Positions 1 through 7,852 of a DNA stretch of 64,000 bases are shown here, one piece after another. This DNA comes from Alcaligenaceae bacterium (GTDB taxonomy: Bacteria > Pseudomonadota > Gammaproteobacteria > Burkholderiales > Burkholderiaceae_B), in NCBI GenBank assembly GCA_013416445.1, contig JACCER010000011.1, positions 85,228-149,227 on the forward strand. Reading direction: 5' to 3'. Made by a program: the position numbers and the translations under genes. Positions within the stretch are counted from its first letter, which is position 1, and each line of letters opens with the position of its first letter. A model generated the notes under the pieces. It did not search any database. It saw only the letters and a list, made by a program, of their open reading frames with translations, and had not been told where the DNA came from.

Positions 1-2143
1 CTGGCTCATGCCAGACCTCGACCCGCATCTGCATTTCGCCAACAGCATAGTGGTGGTGACCGACCGCCAGCTACTGGCCAAAGGACCTGGCAACGCTGAC
101 TGGCAAGCCTGGTCATTTGAGCCTGGCCTGGCCCTGACGCACCACGACCACGCTGGCGTAGGAACGCTGGAATTACGCGACCCCAAGTCTCGCCTGGCCA
201 TCTGGCGCTATACGCTGGGCCACCATGCGGCAGCCCTGGAGCTGCTTGCCCGCTTCGAGCGTCAGCGCGACCTGAAGCTGGGCGCGGGCCACGCCCCCTT
301 GCGCGAGCCCGAAACCAGGCCCGACAGCATGCCGCACAAGCTGGCGCCGTCCTCAACCTGGGCGCTGCTGCGCCTATGGCGTTTCGCCCGCCCTTATCGC
401 TTGCTATTGCTGACTGGTTTTCTGCTGACACTGGCCTCTACCGCTGCCGCCCTGGTCGCCCCCTACCTGACCATGCCCCTGATGGACAAGGTGCTGATCC
501 CCTTCCAGAACGGAGTCCCCATAGACTGGGACTTGGTGAGCCTGTACCTGGGTGCGCTGTTGGGTTCGTCGTTGCTGGCCTGGCTGCTGGGCTGGGGGCG
601 CACTTACATTCTGGCCTGGGTCAGCGAGCGCATAGGCGCCGACCTGCGTACCGCCACTTACGAGCACTTACAAAAATTATCCTTGCAATACTACGGTGGC
701 AAGCGCACCGGCGACCTGATTTCGCGCATAGGCTCGGAATCAGATCGAATTTGCGTATTTTTATCGCTGCATTTGCTGGATTTCGCAACCGATGTGCTGA
801 TGATAGCCATGACTGCGGCGATACTGATTTCCATCAATCCCTGGCTGGCCGTGGTAACCCTGATACCGCTGCCCTTCATTGTGTGGCTGATACACCTGGT
901 GCGCGATCGCTTACGCCGCGGTTTTGAAAAAGTGGATCGCATCTGGTCGGAAATCACCAATGTGCTGGCCGATACCATCCCCGGCATTCGGGTCGTCAAG
1001 GCATTTGCCCAAGAACGACGCGAAGTGGCGCGCTTTCGTGAGGCCAATAATCGCAACCTGGCAGTGAATGACCGCGTCAATCGGATATGGTCGCTGTTTT
1101 CGCCCACCGTCACGCTGCTGACTGAAATAGGGCTGCTGGTCGTGTGGGCCTTTGGCATCTGGCTGGTTTCCCATAACGAAATTACCGTAGGGGTACTGAC
1201 CGCCTTCCTGACCTACATCAGCCGCTTTTACATCCGGCTGGACTCCATGAGCCGCATCGTTTCCTTCACGCAAAAAGCGGCAGCGGGCGCCAAGCGGATT
1301 TTCGATATCCTGGACCACGTATCCAGCGTGCCCGAACCTGCCAGGCCGGTACATATCGAACGCGTCCAGGGGCGCATCGAACTACGCAATGTCGGCTTCC
1401 GCTACGGCAACCGCAGCGTCATGCGCGGCATAGACCTGGATATCGCGCCCGGAGAAATGATAGGTCTGGTCGGCCACAGCGGCTCCGGAAAAAGTACGCT
1501 GGTCAACCTGATATGCCGTTTCTACGATGTATCTCAGGGGGCGATACGCCTGGACGGTGTCGACATTCGTTCCTTGCCCATTGCCGAATACCGGCGCCAT
1601 ATCGGCCTGGTGCTGCAAGAGCCCTTTCTGTTCTTTGGCACCATTGCTGAAAACATCGCCTACGGCAAGCCTGAAGCCAGTCACAGCGAAATCATTGCCG
1701 CCGCACGGGCTGCCAACGCGCATGAATTCATACTACGCCTGCCCCATGGCTACGATTCCCTGGTTGGCGAACGTGGCCAGGCCTTGTCGGGCGGCGAGCG
1801 CCAACGCATTTCCATCGCCCGGGCACTGCTTATAGACCCGCCCATACTGATACTCGACGAAGCCACGTCATCGGTAGACACAGCTACCGAAAAAGAAATA
1901 CAAAAAGCGCTCGACAATCTGGTTCGGGGGCGCACGACCATCTCCATTGCCCACCGCCTGAGCACCTTGCACCAAGCCGACCGCCTGGTGGTGCTGGACA
2001 AAGGCGCCATCGTCGAGGTAGGCAGGCACGACGAACTCATGGCCCGCAACGGCCCCTATTTCCGCCTGCACCAGGCGCAAGCGGCAAAAGTCGACTCCAG
2101 CAGTGAGCGCTGGAACGAAGACACCGAAGAAAGTATCGCATGA
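1..2143 (+). CDS. ABC exporter (permease-ATPase fusion), cyanophycin-locus type, 5' partial
   Basis: Half-transporter with the membrane domain fused to the nucleotide-binding domain. The reading frame is open to the window edge (two codons precede the first ATG at 8), so the true start is probably upstream. From the ATG at 8: a soluble N-terminal region to about residue 115, an exporter-type membrane domain with about six helices (about 130-415), then an ATPase domain with Walker A GHSGSGKST near residue 490, signature LSGGERQR near 595 and Walker B LILDEATSSVD near 620. The stop overlaps the start of the downstream DUF1854 gene (ATGA), so the two are co-translated. This ABC plus DUF1854 pairing is known from Burkholderiales cyanophycin loci; the cyanophycin enzymes themselves are not visible here. 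The exported substrate is unknown. Confidence 0.85.
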   Translation, partial: WLMPDLDPHLHFANSIVVVTDRQLLAKGPGNADWQAWSFEPGLALTHHDHAGVGTLELRDPKSRLAIWRYTLGHHAAALELLARFERQRDLKLGAGHAPLREPETRPDSMPHKLAPSSTWALLRLWRFARPYRLLLLTGFLLTLASTAAALVAPYLTMPLMDKVLIPFQNGVPIDWDLVSLYLGALLGSSLLAWLLGWGRTYILAWVSERIGADLRTATYEHLQKLSLQYYGGKRTGDLISRIGSESDRICVFLSLHLLDFATDVLMIAMTAAILISINPWLAVVTLIPLPFIVWLIHLVRDRLRRGFEKVDRIWSEITNVLADTIPGIRVVKAFAQERREVARFREANNRNLAVNDRVNRIWSLFSPTVTLLTEIGLLVVWAFGIWLVSHNEITVGVLTAFLTYISRFYIRLDSMSRIVSFTQKAAAGAKRIFDILDHVSSVPEPARPVHIERVQGRIELRNVGFRYGNRSVMRGIDLDIAPGEMIGLVGHSGSGKSTLVNLICRFYDVSQGAIRLDGVDIRSLPIAEYRRHIGLVLQEPFLFFGTIAENIAYGKPEASHSEIIAAARAANAHEFILRLPHGYDSLVGERGQALSGGERQRISIARALLIDPPILILDEATSSVDTATEKEIQKALDNLVRGRTTISIAHRLSTLHQADRLVVLDKGAIVEVGRHDELMARNGPYFRLHQAQAAKVDSSSERWNEDTEESIA

Positions 2144-2625
2144 AGCAGGCTGCCCTTATGAACACTGATTCCTTTCGCCTTGGCCGCAATCTCTATGGCC
2201 GCTTGGTGCTGAGCCTGGGTGAGCGCCTATACGAGGGCGTGGTGCCTGTGCGCAGCTTTCCCATTTCAGCCCCCAACGAAGGCATAGCCCTGGTGGGAGC
2301 CGATGGTGCGGAACTGGTCTGGATAGACAGCCTGGCTGCATTGCCCCCGGATACCCGCCACCTGCTGCAAGACGAATTGGCCAGCCGTGAGTTCATGCCG
2401 GAAATACATCATATCCGTCAGGTTTCCAGTTTTGCCACGCCCAGTCGCTGGCAGGTGGAAACCGACAAGGGTGATACGGTGTTGCTCTTGAAGGCCGAAG
2501 AAGACATACGCCGATTGTCGGGAGGCAGGCTGCTTATCGCCGATGCGCACGGCGTGCAGTTTTTGATTCGCGATATGGCGGCGCTGGACAAAACCAGCCG
2601 CCGATTGCTGGATCATTTTTTATGA
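2140..2625 (+). CDS. DUF1854 family protein (partner of the upstream ABC exporter)
   Basis: A 161-residue soluble protein without signal peptide or membrane segment. It carries the DUF1854 pattern: an RNLYGRLVLSLGERLYEGVVPV-like opening at about residues 14-35, the acidic VGADGAELVWIDSLAALPPDTR-like stretch at about 52-73, and the conserved IHHIRQV segment near 90. Its ATG overlaps the stop of the ABC gene by four bases, which argues for translational coupling and a shared function. Members of this family are annotated as cyanophycin-metabolism associated; the biochemical role is not established. A second ATG seven codons in (MNTDSF) is an alternative start. Confidence 0.85.
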   Translation: MKQAALMNTDSFRLGRNLYGRLVLSLGERLYEGVVPVRSFPISAPNEGIALVGADGAELVWIDSLAALPPDTRHLLQDELASREFMPEIHHIRQVSSFATPSRWQVETDKGDTVLLLKAEEDIRRLSGGRLLIADAHGVQFLIRDMAALDKTSRRLLDHFL

Positions 2626-2653
2626 CTGCAACACTGTTTTGTCGAATTACTGG

Positions 2654-3799
2654 CTAACCGGGAAAGACCAGCTCGCCAGTACCCGGACGCACCTGCTTTG
2701 CGCATTCTCGCGTGGTGTCTATGCAACCACCATCGCGATACACCCCGCCCGGATCGCGCCAGCGCAGCATCAGGGCCACAATCCGATCGGCTTCGACCGC
2801 AACGCGCATTGACTGCAACACACGCTCTTCGACCACGCTTTCATCCATCAGCAGCTTGCCATTGGCGTCACGACATACGCCATGACGCCAATGAAAAAGC
2901 TCTACACATTTGGAACGCAAGGTGAAAGGCTGGTCGCGCTTCCAGAAATTGGTGAACAAGCCATCGCCCAGGTAAAACACCCACGAACCCTCGTAGCCTT
3001 CGACATTGGATGAGAATTCATCGGGATTGCGAAACCACAGCCTGTCGCCAGGAATGTAGTAGCGCGGCGGCAAAGGCGCATCCATGGCGCCATATTCACG
3101 CAAGAAGACATCGTGAAACTGGCCTGACATAATGGCGCGATTTTCCCATTGCTGTTGCAACTGAGCCAGAACCGGCGGATTGCACTCGGCAAGCTCTTGT
3201 GCAATGCTCAGCAATATGACGTATTCGGTCGCCCGGTAGCAGGAAAACGAATAAAGCTTGCCAGAGCGGTCAGGTTGCGTAGTTTTTTGCAAGGCATCAA
3301 TCAGCGACTTGCCTGGCTTGATCGTAAAGCCGCGCGCCAGGTCGTAAGTCCAGAATTCGTCGGGCCGCTCGGCGTGCTCGGTATCAAACGCCAGCGCTGT
3401 GCGGCGTGCATTCTGCACAATGTTTTTGCGTATATTGACTGCCGACGCCAGCTCTTCGTGCGAGGGGAAAACAAAAGGCACAGGGCTGGCCAACATGGTC
3501 AGCAGAATTTCCTTTTCAAGGTCATCGGGGTTATTTTTCGTATCTAGCCCAAGCGCACGGCATAAACCAGTGGTATCCGATACCGCAGGTAAAATTAGCG
3601 CCGAAAGCGCGTAATCCGACAACCCAAACCCCACTGCGTGCCCATCACACCGCTCGCTGGGACGCACATAAGGCTCCAGGCCCAAGGCCTTCAAGCGAAC
3701 ATGCAACCACTGCCGCGCGGCATCCCCGCCAGGCCCGTTTGCATCATGTATTTGTATGCCGCACAGGCCGGTTTCAGCGGGAATAGACGCCATGCTCAT
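2654..3799 (-). CDS. Tgl-like protein-glutamine gamma-glutamyltransferase homologue
   Basis: Soluble protein of 381 residues if started at the ATG at 3799 (a TTG at 3829 would add ten residues; a GGAA lies upstream of the ATG). By eye the central part follows Bacillus Tgl: EELASAVNIRKNIVQNARR, then an FW...GFTIKPG segment, then FSCYRAT where Tgl has ECATA around its catalytic cysteine (here Cys187), then PGDRLWFRNPD and YEGSWVFYLGDG where Tgl has GDCLYFKNP and RGENVILLG. The cysteine is kept, but both glutamates known to assist Tgl (beside the cysteine and in GEN) appear as serine. Tgl enzymes cross-link proteins through Gln-Lys isopeptide bonds, on spore coats in Bacillus. Length exceeds Tgl (about 245 residues), with extra N-terminal sequence. 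Activity and substrate here are unknown; it lies convergent to the ABC/DUF1854 pair. Confidence 0.65.
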   Translation of the reverse strand: MSMASIPAETGLCGIQIHDANGPGGDAARQWLHVRLKALGLEPYVRPSERCDGHAVGFGLSDYALSALILPAVSDTTGLCRALGLDTKNNPDDLEKEILLTMLASPVPFVFPSHEELASAVNIRKNIVQNARRTALAFDTEHAERPDEFWTYDLARGFTIKPGKSLIDALQKTTQPDRSGKLYSFSCYRATEYVILLSIAQELAECNPPVLAQLQQQWENRAIMSGQFHDVFLREYGAMDAPLPPRYYIPGDRLWFRNPDEFSSNVEGYEGSWVFYLGDGLFTNFWKRDQPFTLRSKCVELFHWRHGVCRDANGKLLMDESVVEERVLQSMRVAVEADRIVALMLRWRDPGGVYRDGGCIDTTRECAKQVRPGTGELVFPG

Positions 3800-3906
3800 C
3801 AAGGAATTCCGGTTGGTCGAGGCGAGCAAAGCCGCTCGCCAAGGAAGCCAAATATTACTCTTAAACAGGCGTTATTCAACATGTTGCTAGCAAAAAAAAT
3901 GCAAGC

Positions 3907-4749
3907 CTATTCGGCTTTTAGCAATACCTGGCCCGCAGCAAAGATATCGCTTATTTGCTTATAAGGCGCGCCATCGTCGACAAAGCCGAACGTGCCGTGT
4001 TCTTGCATTTCTTTGGCTGCCCGCAAAAACAGCCCCAGCGCGGCGCGGTTCAGGGAACTACCCACGCTGACCCGTTTTACGCCCAGGCCGCCAAGTTCGG
4101 CCAGGTTCAGTTTCATGCCGCCGCTCGTCAACACATTGACCGGACGATCAAGTGAGCTGACCACTGCGGCGATATCGGCCTTGCTTGTCAGGCCGGGGGC
4201 GTACAGCACATCGGCGCCTGCCTCTTGGTAGGCTTGCAGGCGCTTGATCGTATCGGCGAGATCATGGCGGCCATTCAGGTAGTTTTCCGCCCGCGCAGTC
4301 AGGGTGAAGGTAAACGGCAAAGCCCGAGCCGCCTCGACCGCGGCGCGAACTCGCTCGACTGACAGGCCGAAATCGTAAATAGGATCGTCGGGCCGTGTAC
4401 TGCCATCTTCGACGGAACCACCCACAATTCCGGTGGCGGCCGCCATGCGTATGGTTTCCGCGACCGTCTCGGGGTCGTCGCCAAAGCAGTTTTCCAGATC
4501 GGCGCTGACCGGCAAATCGGTAGCGGCGGCAATTTGTGCCACATGCGCCAGCATGCGCTCGCGGCCCACGCCAAAATCGGGCTGGCCTATGGAGAAAGCA
4601 TAGCCTGCACTGGTCGTGGCCAAGGCCTTGAAGCCCAGATACGCCAGCAGCTTTGCCGTGCCGACATCCCAGGGATTGGGAATAATGAAAGCGGATTCAC
4701 CTTCGTGCAATGCACGAAATGCCTGCCCTTTTTCTGCTTGCGTAGCCAT
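3907..4749 (-). CDS. Isocitrate lyase/PEP mutase family protein
   Basis: A 280-residue TIM-barrel protein of the isocitrate lyase/phosphoenolpyruvate mutase superfamily, which makes or breaks C-C or P-C bonds in 2-oxo or hydroxy acids using Mg2+. Visible features: IPNPWDVGTAKLL (residues about 23-35), ATTSAGYAFSIGQPD, the metal-site region VSADLENCFGDD, GGSVEDGS, and LTARAENYL. The KKCGH catalytic motif of true isocitrate lyases is replaced by ENCFGD, so it is neither isocitrate lyase nor an obvious methylisocitrate lyase; an oxaloacetate-hydrolase-like or generic lyase role fits. It is divergent from the GntR-led operon at 5017 and may act in the same pathway. A clear AAAGGA ribosome site precedes the ATG. 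Confidence 0.85.
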   Translation of the reverse strand: MATQAEKGQAFRALHEGESAFIIPNPWDVGTAKLLAYLGFKALATTSAGYAFSIGQPDFGVGRERMLAHVAQIAAATDLPVSADLENCFGDDPETVAETIRMAAATGIVGGSVEDGSTRPDDPIYDFGLSVERVRAAVEAARALPFTFTLTARAENYLNGRHDLADTIKRLQAYQEAGADVLYAPGLTSKADIAAVVSSLDRPVNVLTSGGMKLNLAELGGLGVKRVSVGSSLNRAALGLFLRAAKEMQEHGTFGFVDDGAPYKQISDIFAAGQVLLKAE

Positions 4750-4843
4750 GGCTTTTTCCTTTATGAAATAACATGCAATTCTTTGATTCTATGTTGTTTT
4801 TGCAGCAATGGCTGTCAAATTGCGCTGCTTGCAGGGTTGTTGC

Positions 4844-4915
4844 GGCGTTGTCTGGTTCTGGTGACGTTGTCTGGGGTGGGTAAAGGTCAGGCGTGCGCTG
4901 CACTGACCCCCAGAC
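4844..4915. repeat. Short copy of the GTTGTCTGG intergenic repeat
   Basis: Two direct GCGTTGTCTGG/ACGTTGTCTGG units are followed by GGGTGGGTAAAGGTCAG and an imperfect inverted match ending CTGACCCCCAGACA. The same layout, longer and cleaner, occurs at 35749-36011, so this looks like a degraded copy of one element. It lies between the divergent genes at 3907-4749 and 5017-5808. Confidence 0.6.
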
Positions 4916-4926
4916 ATCTTTTCCAC

Positions 4927-4967
4927 TTGACATTATTGTTGTTTACTTACAAACTTGTACGCACAAG
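4927..4967 (+). promoter_or_regulatory. Putative promoter and GntR-type operator ahead of the catabolic operon
   Basis: A consensus -35 TTGACA at 4927-4932 is followed after about 15-17 bases by a weak AT-rich -10, and by an inverted repeat CTTGT-ACGC-ACAAG at 4954-4967. The site lies 50 bases ahead of the GntR start and also faces the divergent lyase gene, so autoregulation and joint control are plausible. This is inferred from position and symmetry only. Confidence 0.4.
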
Positions 4968-5016
4968 CAAACAAGTCTGTAAATGACGCAAAAATAAAAG
5001 TCAGGAGGCACACCGC

Positions 5017-5808
5017 ATGCAGAGTCATGCAAGCATTTCCGGAACATCCAAACACGCACAAGTATCCCGTGCGCTGTTAAACGACATTGCCAGCGGCAAG
5101 TATGCCGTAGGCAGCATGTTGCCCTCCGAGCCTACGCTTGCAGTAGCTTTCGGCGTAAGCCGGCAAACAATACGGACAGCACTAAGAACCTTACGTGAAC
5201 TGGGCCTCATAGAAGGCCAGCAAGGCGTGGGCAGTTTTGTTCGTGCAGCGCAATTCACGGCTCGTTACGCCTATTCTTTTGACTCGGCCGTTGATCTGCT
5301 GCAATACGCCGTCAGCACCAGCGTAAGCATACTCTCGTGCGAAGAAATCAGCCTGGATAACATTCAGGCCGATCGGCTCAAGCGGCGGGCGGGCGAACGC
5401 TGGTGGCAAATACAAACGGTCAGGAGCTCGCAGCAGGATCACACCCCTATTGCCAGCTCTCGTATTCTTGTCCCTTATGCCTACGGCTCGGTCCTAAAAA
5501 ACCTGGACCAAACCCGTGAGCCCATCTTTGCGCTCATACAAGCACAAATGGGTGTAACCATCACAGAAATCTGGCAAGACATCACAGCTACCAGCATCAG
5601 CGAAACTGATGCCCCTCTGCTGAAAGTACCCGCCGGTTGCCCCGGCCTGTCTATTGAACGGCGCTACTTTGGCCGCAATGGCGAACTCTTCGAAGTATCA
5701 CGCTCCATCCATCCCGCTGAAACCTTCAATTACTCGATGCGCCTGCGCCTGGCCTTACCTGAACAGACGCCTGCCGCCATCTCAAACTTAACGGCCCACC
5801 ATGTTTAA
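5017..5808 (+). CDS. GntR/HutC-family transcriptional regulator
   Basis: A 263-residue regulator with an N-terminal winged helix (residues about 12-80; LLNDIASGKYAVGSMLPSEP and FGVSRQTIRTALRTL are the typical GntR wing and recognition-helix segments) and a C-terminal UTRA effector-binding domain (about 95-245, ending in the FEVSRSIHPAETFNYSMRL strand region). It is the first gene of a six-gene catabolic/transport operon and its stop overlaps the CoA-transferase start by eight bases, so it almost certainly responds to a substrate or CoA intermediate of that pathway. AGGAGG lies just upstream of the ATG. Whether it represses or activates is not visible. Confidence 0.9.
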   Translation: MQSHASISGTSKHAQVSRALLNDIASGKYAVGSMLPSEPTLAVAFGVSRQTIRTALRTLRELGLIEGQQGVGSFVRAAQFTARYAYSFDSAVDLLQYAVSTSVSILSCEEISLDNIQADRLKRRAGERWWQIQTVRSSQQDHTPIASSRILVPYAYGSVLKNLDQTREPIFALIQAQMGVTITEIWQDITATSISETDAPLLKVPAGCPGLSIERRYFGRNGELFEVSRSIHPAETFNYSMRLRLALPEQTPAAISNLTAHHV

Positions 5809-6994
5809 CGACCTTCTAAAAGGACTGCGTGTCCTGGACCTTACCCAAAACGTTGCCGGCCCATTTTGCACCCAAATACTGGGTGACTTTGGTGCGGACG
5901 TCATCAAGATCGAACGCCTGAACACCGGCGATGACACGCGCAGTTGGCGCCCCCCCGAAATTGGTGGTCAATCACCCACGTTTATGGCGCTGAATCGCAA
6001 CAAGCGCAGCATATGTGTCGACTTTGCCAATGAGGCGGGCGCCGACGTCATCAAGAAACTGGCGCTGACCGCCGACATCATTGTGCACTCCATGAAGCCA
6101 GGCAGCGCCGAAGCACTGGGGCTGGGGCCAGAACCCTTGCGCGCATCCAATCCTCGCCTGATCTACTGTGCTATCAGCGCTTTCGGCGAGGCGGGCCCAT
6201 TGGCCCATCTGCCTGGCTACGACCCCCTCATGCAAGCTTTCACAGGCATCATGAGCGTAACCGGCAACGAAGGCGACGACCCCGTGCGCGTCAGTGTTTC
6301 GCTGATCGACATGGGAACCGGCATGTGGGCGGCATTGGGCATTTTCGCCGCAATCATGTCGCGGGCTCAAACAGGTCAAGGCACACTGGTCAATGCCAGC
6401 CTGCTCGAAACCGGAATATCGTGGATGACCGTGTTCGTTGCCAACTACCTGGCATCAGGCAGCCTCCCAAGCAAGCTGGGCTCGGCAATGAGCATGGCAG
6501 CCCCCTATCAATTGTTCCGCACACAAGACAGCCATGTATTCATTGCCGCCGGCAATGACAGGCTGTTTGGCAAAGTCTGCGAGGCACTGCAGTGCCCTGA
6601 ATTGGCACGCGACCCGCGCTTCGTGGCCAATTCCGACCGCGTCGTCAACCGCACCATACTAAGCGCAGAACTGGAATCGCGCACATCACTCATGACATCG
6701 GCGCAGGTGGTTGCCGCGTTACGCAGTGTGGGTGCGCCCTGCAGTGAACTGAACACTATCGCACAAGCCATCAACCACGAACAGGTTCAGGCGCTGGGCA
6801 TGGTCACCGACCTGCCCACTGAAAACATCCCGGAATTCAAAGTGGTGCCCTTGCCCCTGCGGGCAAATGGCGAGCGCGTAGGGGTCATGGCGCCACCGCC
6901 CGCCCTGGGGGCAGATACGGCAGCCATACTGCACGAACTGGGGCTCAGCCACGACGAGCAGGCCGCGCTACGAAAAAGCGGCGTCGTCGCCTGA
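5801..6994 (+). CDS. CaiB/BaiF (class III) CoA-transferase
   Basis: A 397-residue class III CoA-transferase, which moves CoA between carboxylic acids. Family landmarks: LKGLRVLDLTQNVAGPFCTQILGDFGADVIKIE at the N-terminus, then KRSICVDF, and SLIDMGTGMWAALGIFAA around residues 168-185, where the Asp of LIDMGTG fits the catalytic aspartate that carries the acyl anhydride. Length matches the family (about 390-410). Start ATG overlaps the GntR stop by eight bases. With the hydratase and MmgE/PrpD protein downstream it probably activates the imported acid to its CoA thioester. The substrate cannot be read from sequence. Confidence 0.9.
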   Translation: MFNDLLKGLRVLDLTQNVAGPFCTQILGDFGADVIKIERLNTGDDTRSWRPPEIGGQSPTFMALNRNKRSICVDFANEAGADVIKKLALTADIIVHSMKPGSAEALGLGPEPLRASNPRLIYCAISAFGEAGPLAHLPGYDPLMQAFTGIMSVTGNEGDDPVRVSVSLIDMGTGMWAALGIFAAIMSRAQTGQGTLVNASLLETGISWMTVFVANYLASGSLPSKLGSAMSMAAPYQLFRTQDSHVFIAAGNDRLFGKVCEALQCPELARDPRFVANSDRVVNRTILSAELESRTSLMTSAQVVAALRSVGAPCSELNTIAQAINHEQVQALGMVTDLPTENIPEFKVVPLPLRANGERVGVMAPPPALGADTAAILHELGLSHDEQAALRKSGVVA

Positions 6995-7048
6995 TCAAGC
7001 ATCCCGAAAACACACATCAAAAACAATACTTCCTGGACACAATCCGTT

Positions 7049-7840
7049 ATGAAATACACCACCCTGCTTATAGAAAACCTTGACGCAGCCGGCGAAATAG
7101 CACTCTTGACCATCAATCGTCCCGAGGCCATGAATTCAATGAACACGCAAATGTTTCTCGATATGCGGGATGCCATACGAGAACTGCGTGAACGCCCTGG
7201 CATGCGCTGCGTGGTGCTGACCGGCAGCGGTCTGAAGGCCTTTTCCGCCGGTGGCGACCTGAAAGAACGTAATGGCATGAGCGACGATACCTGGCGCCGC
7301 CAACACGAACTCATCGAGGAAACCTTCCTGGCCTTCAAAGACTTTCCTCTGCCCATTATTGCGGCTGTCGAAGGCCATGCCCATGGCGGTGGCTTCGAGC
7401 TGGCGCTCATGTGCGATTTCATCATCGCCGCCGAATCTGCCCGGTTTTCATTGGCCGAAGTCAAGCGCGGCATTATTCCTGGCGGTGGAGGAATACAAAA
7501 CCTGGTGCGTGCCGCGGGCATGCGACGAGCCAAACAATATTTGTTTACCGGCGACCCATTTGATGCCAGGCAAGCCCATGAATGGGGCATCGTCAATGAA
7601 GTCACCCCTGCCGGGCAAGCCGTCCAGGGCGCACTGGCCATTGCCGAACGCATACTCCAGGCCGCGCCCATGTCAGTCCGATACGTCAAGCTGGCTGCGG
7701 CCCGCGGTGGCGAGGTCGACTTCCACACCGGCTATGCCATGGATATTGCCGCTTATAACGTACTTGTATCCGGCTCAGACCGCCTGGAAGGGGTCCAGGC
7801 CTTCAACGAAAAGCGCCCACCACGCTGGTCCAATCAATAA
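7049..7840 (+). CDS. Enoyl-CoA hydratase/isomerase family protein
   Basis: A 263-residue crotonase-fold protein acting on acyl-CoA thioesters. The oxyanion-hole segment HGGGFELALMCDFIIA is at about residues 112-127 and the second catalytic region ARFSLAEVKRGIIPGGGG at about 130-148; both glutamates expected of a hydratase (in GFEL and in AEVK) are present. FSAGGDL near residue 65 is the other CoA/oxyanion loop. It follows the CoA-transferase by 54 bases in the same operon and would hydrate an unsaturated acyl-CoA made by that enzyme or related steps. The crotonase fold also covers isomerases and decarboxylases, so hydratase activity is likely but not certain. Confidence 0.88.
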   Translation: MKYTTLLIENLDAAGEIALLTINRPEAMNSMNTQMFLDMRDAIRELRERPGMRCVVLTGSGLKAFSAGGDLKERNGMSDDTWRRQHELIEETFLAFKDFPLPIIAAVEGHAHGGGFELALMCDFIIAAESARFSLAEVKRGIIPGGGGIQNLVRAAGMRRAKQYLFTGDPFDARQAHEWGIVNEVTPAGQAVQGALAIAERILQAAPMSVRYVKLAAARGGEVDFHTGYAMDIAAYNVLVSGSDRLEGVQAFNEKRPPRWSNQ

Positions 7841-7852
7841 AGGCAGGCCACC

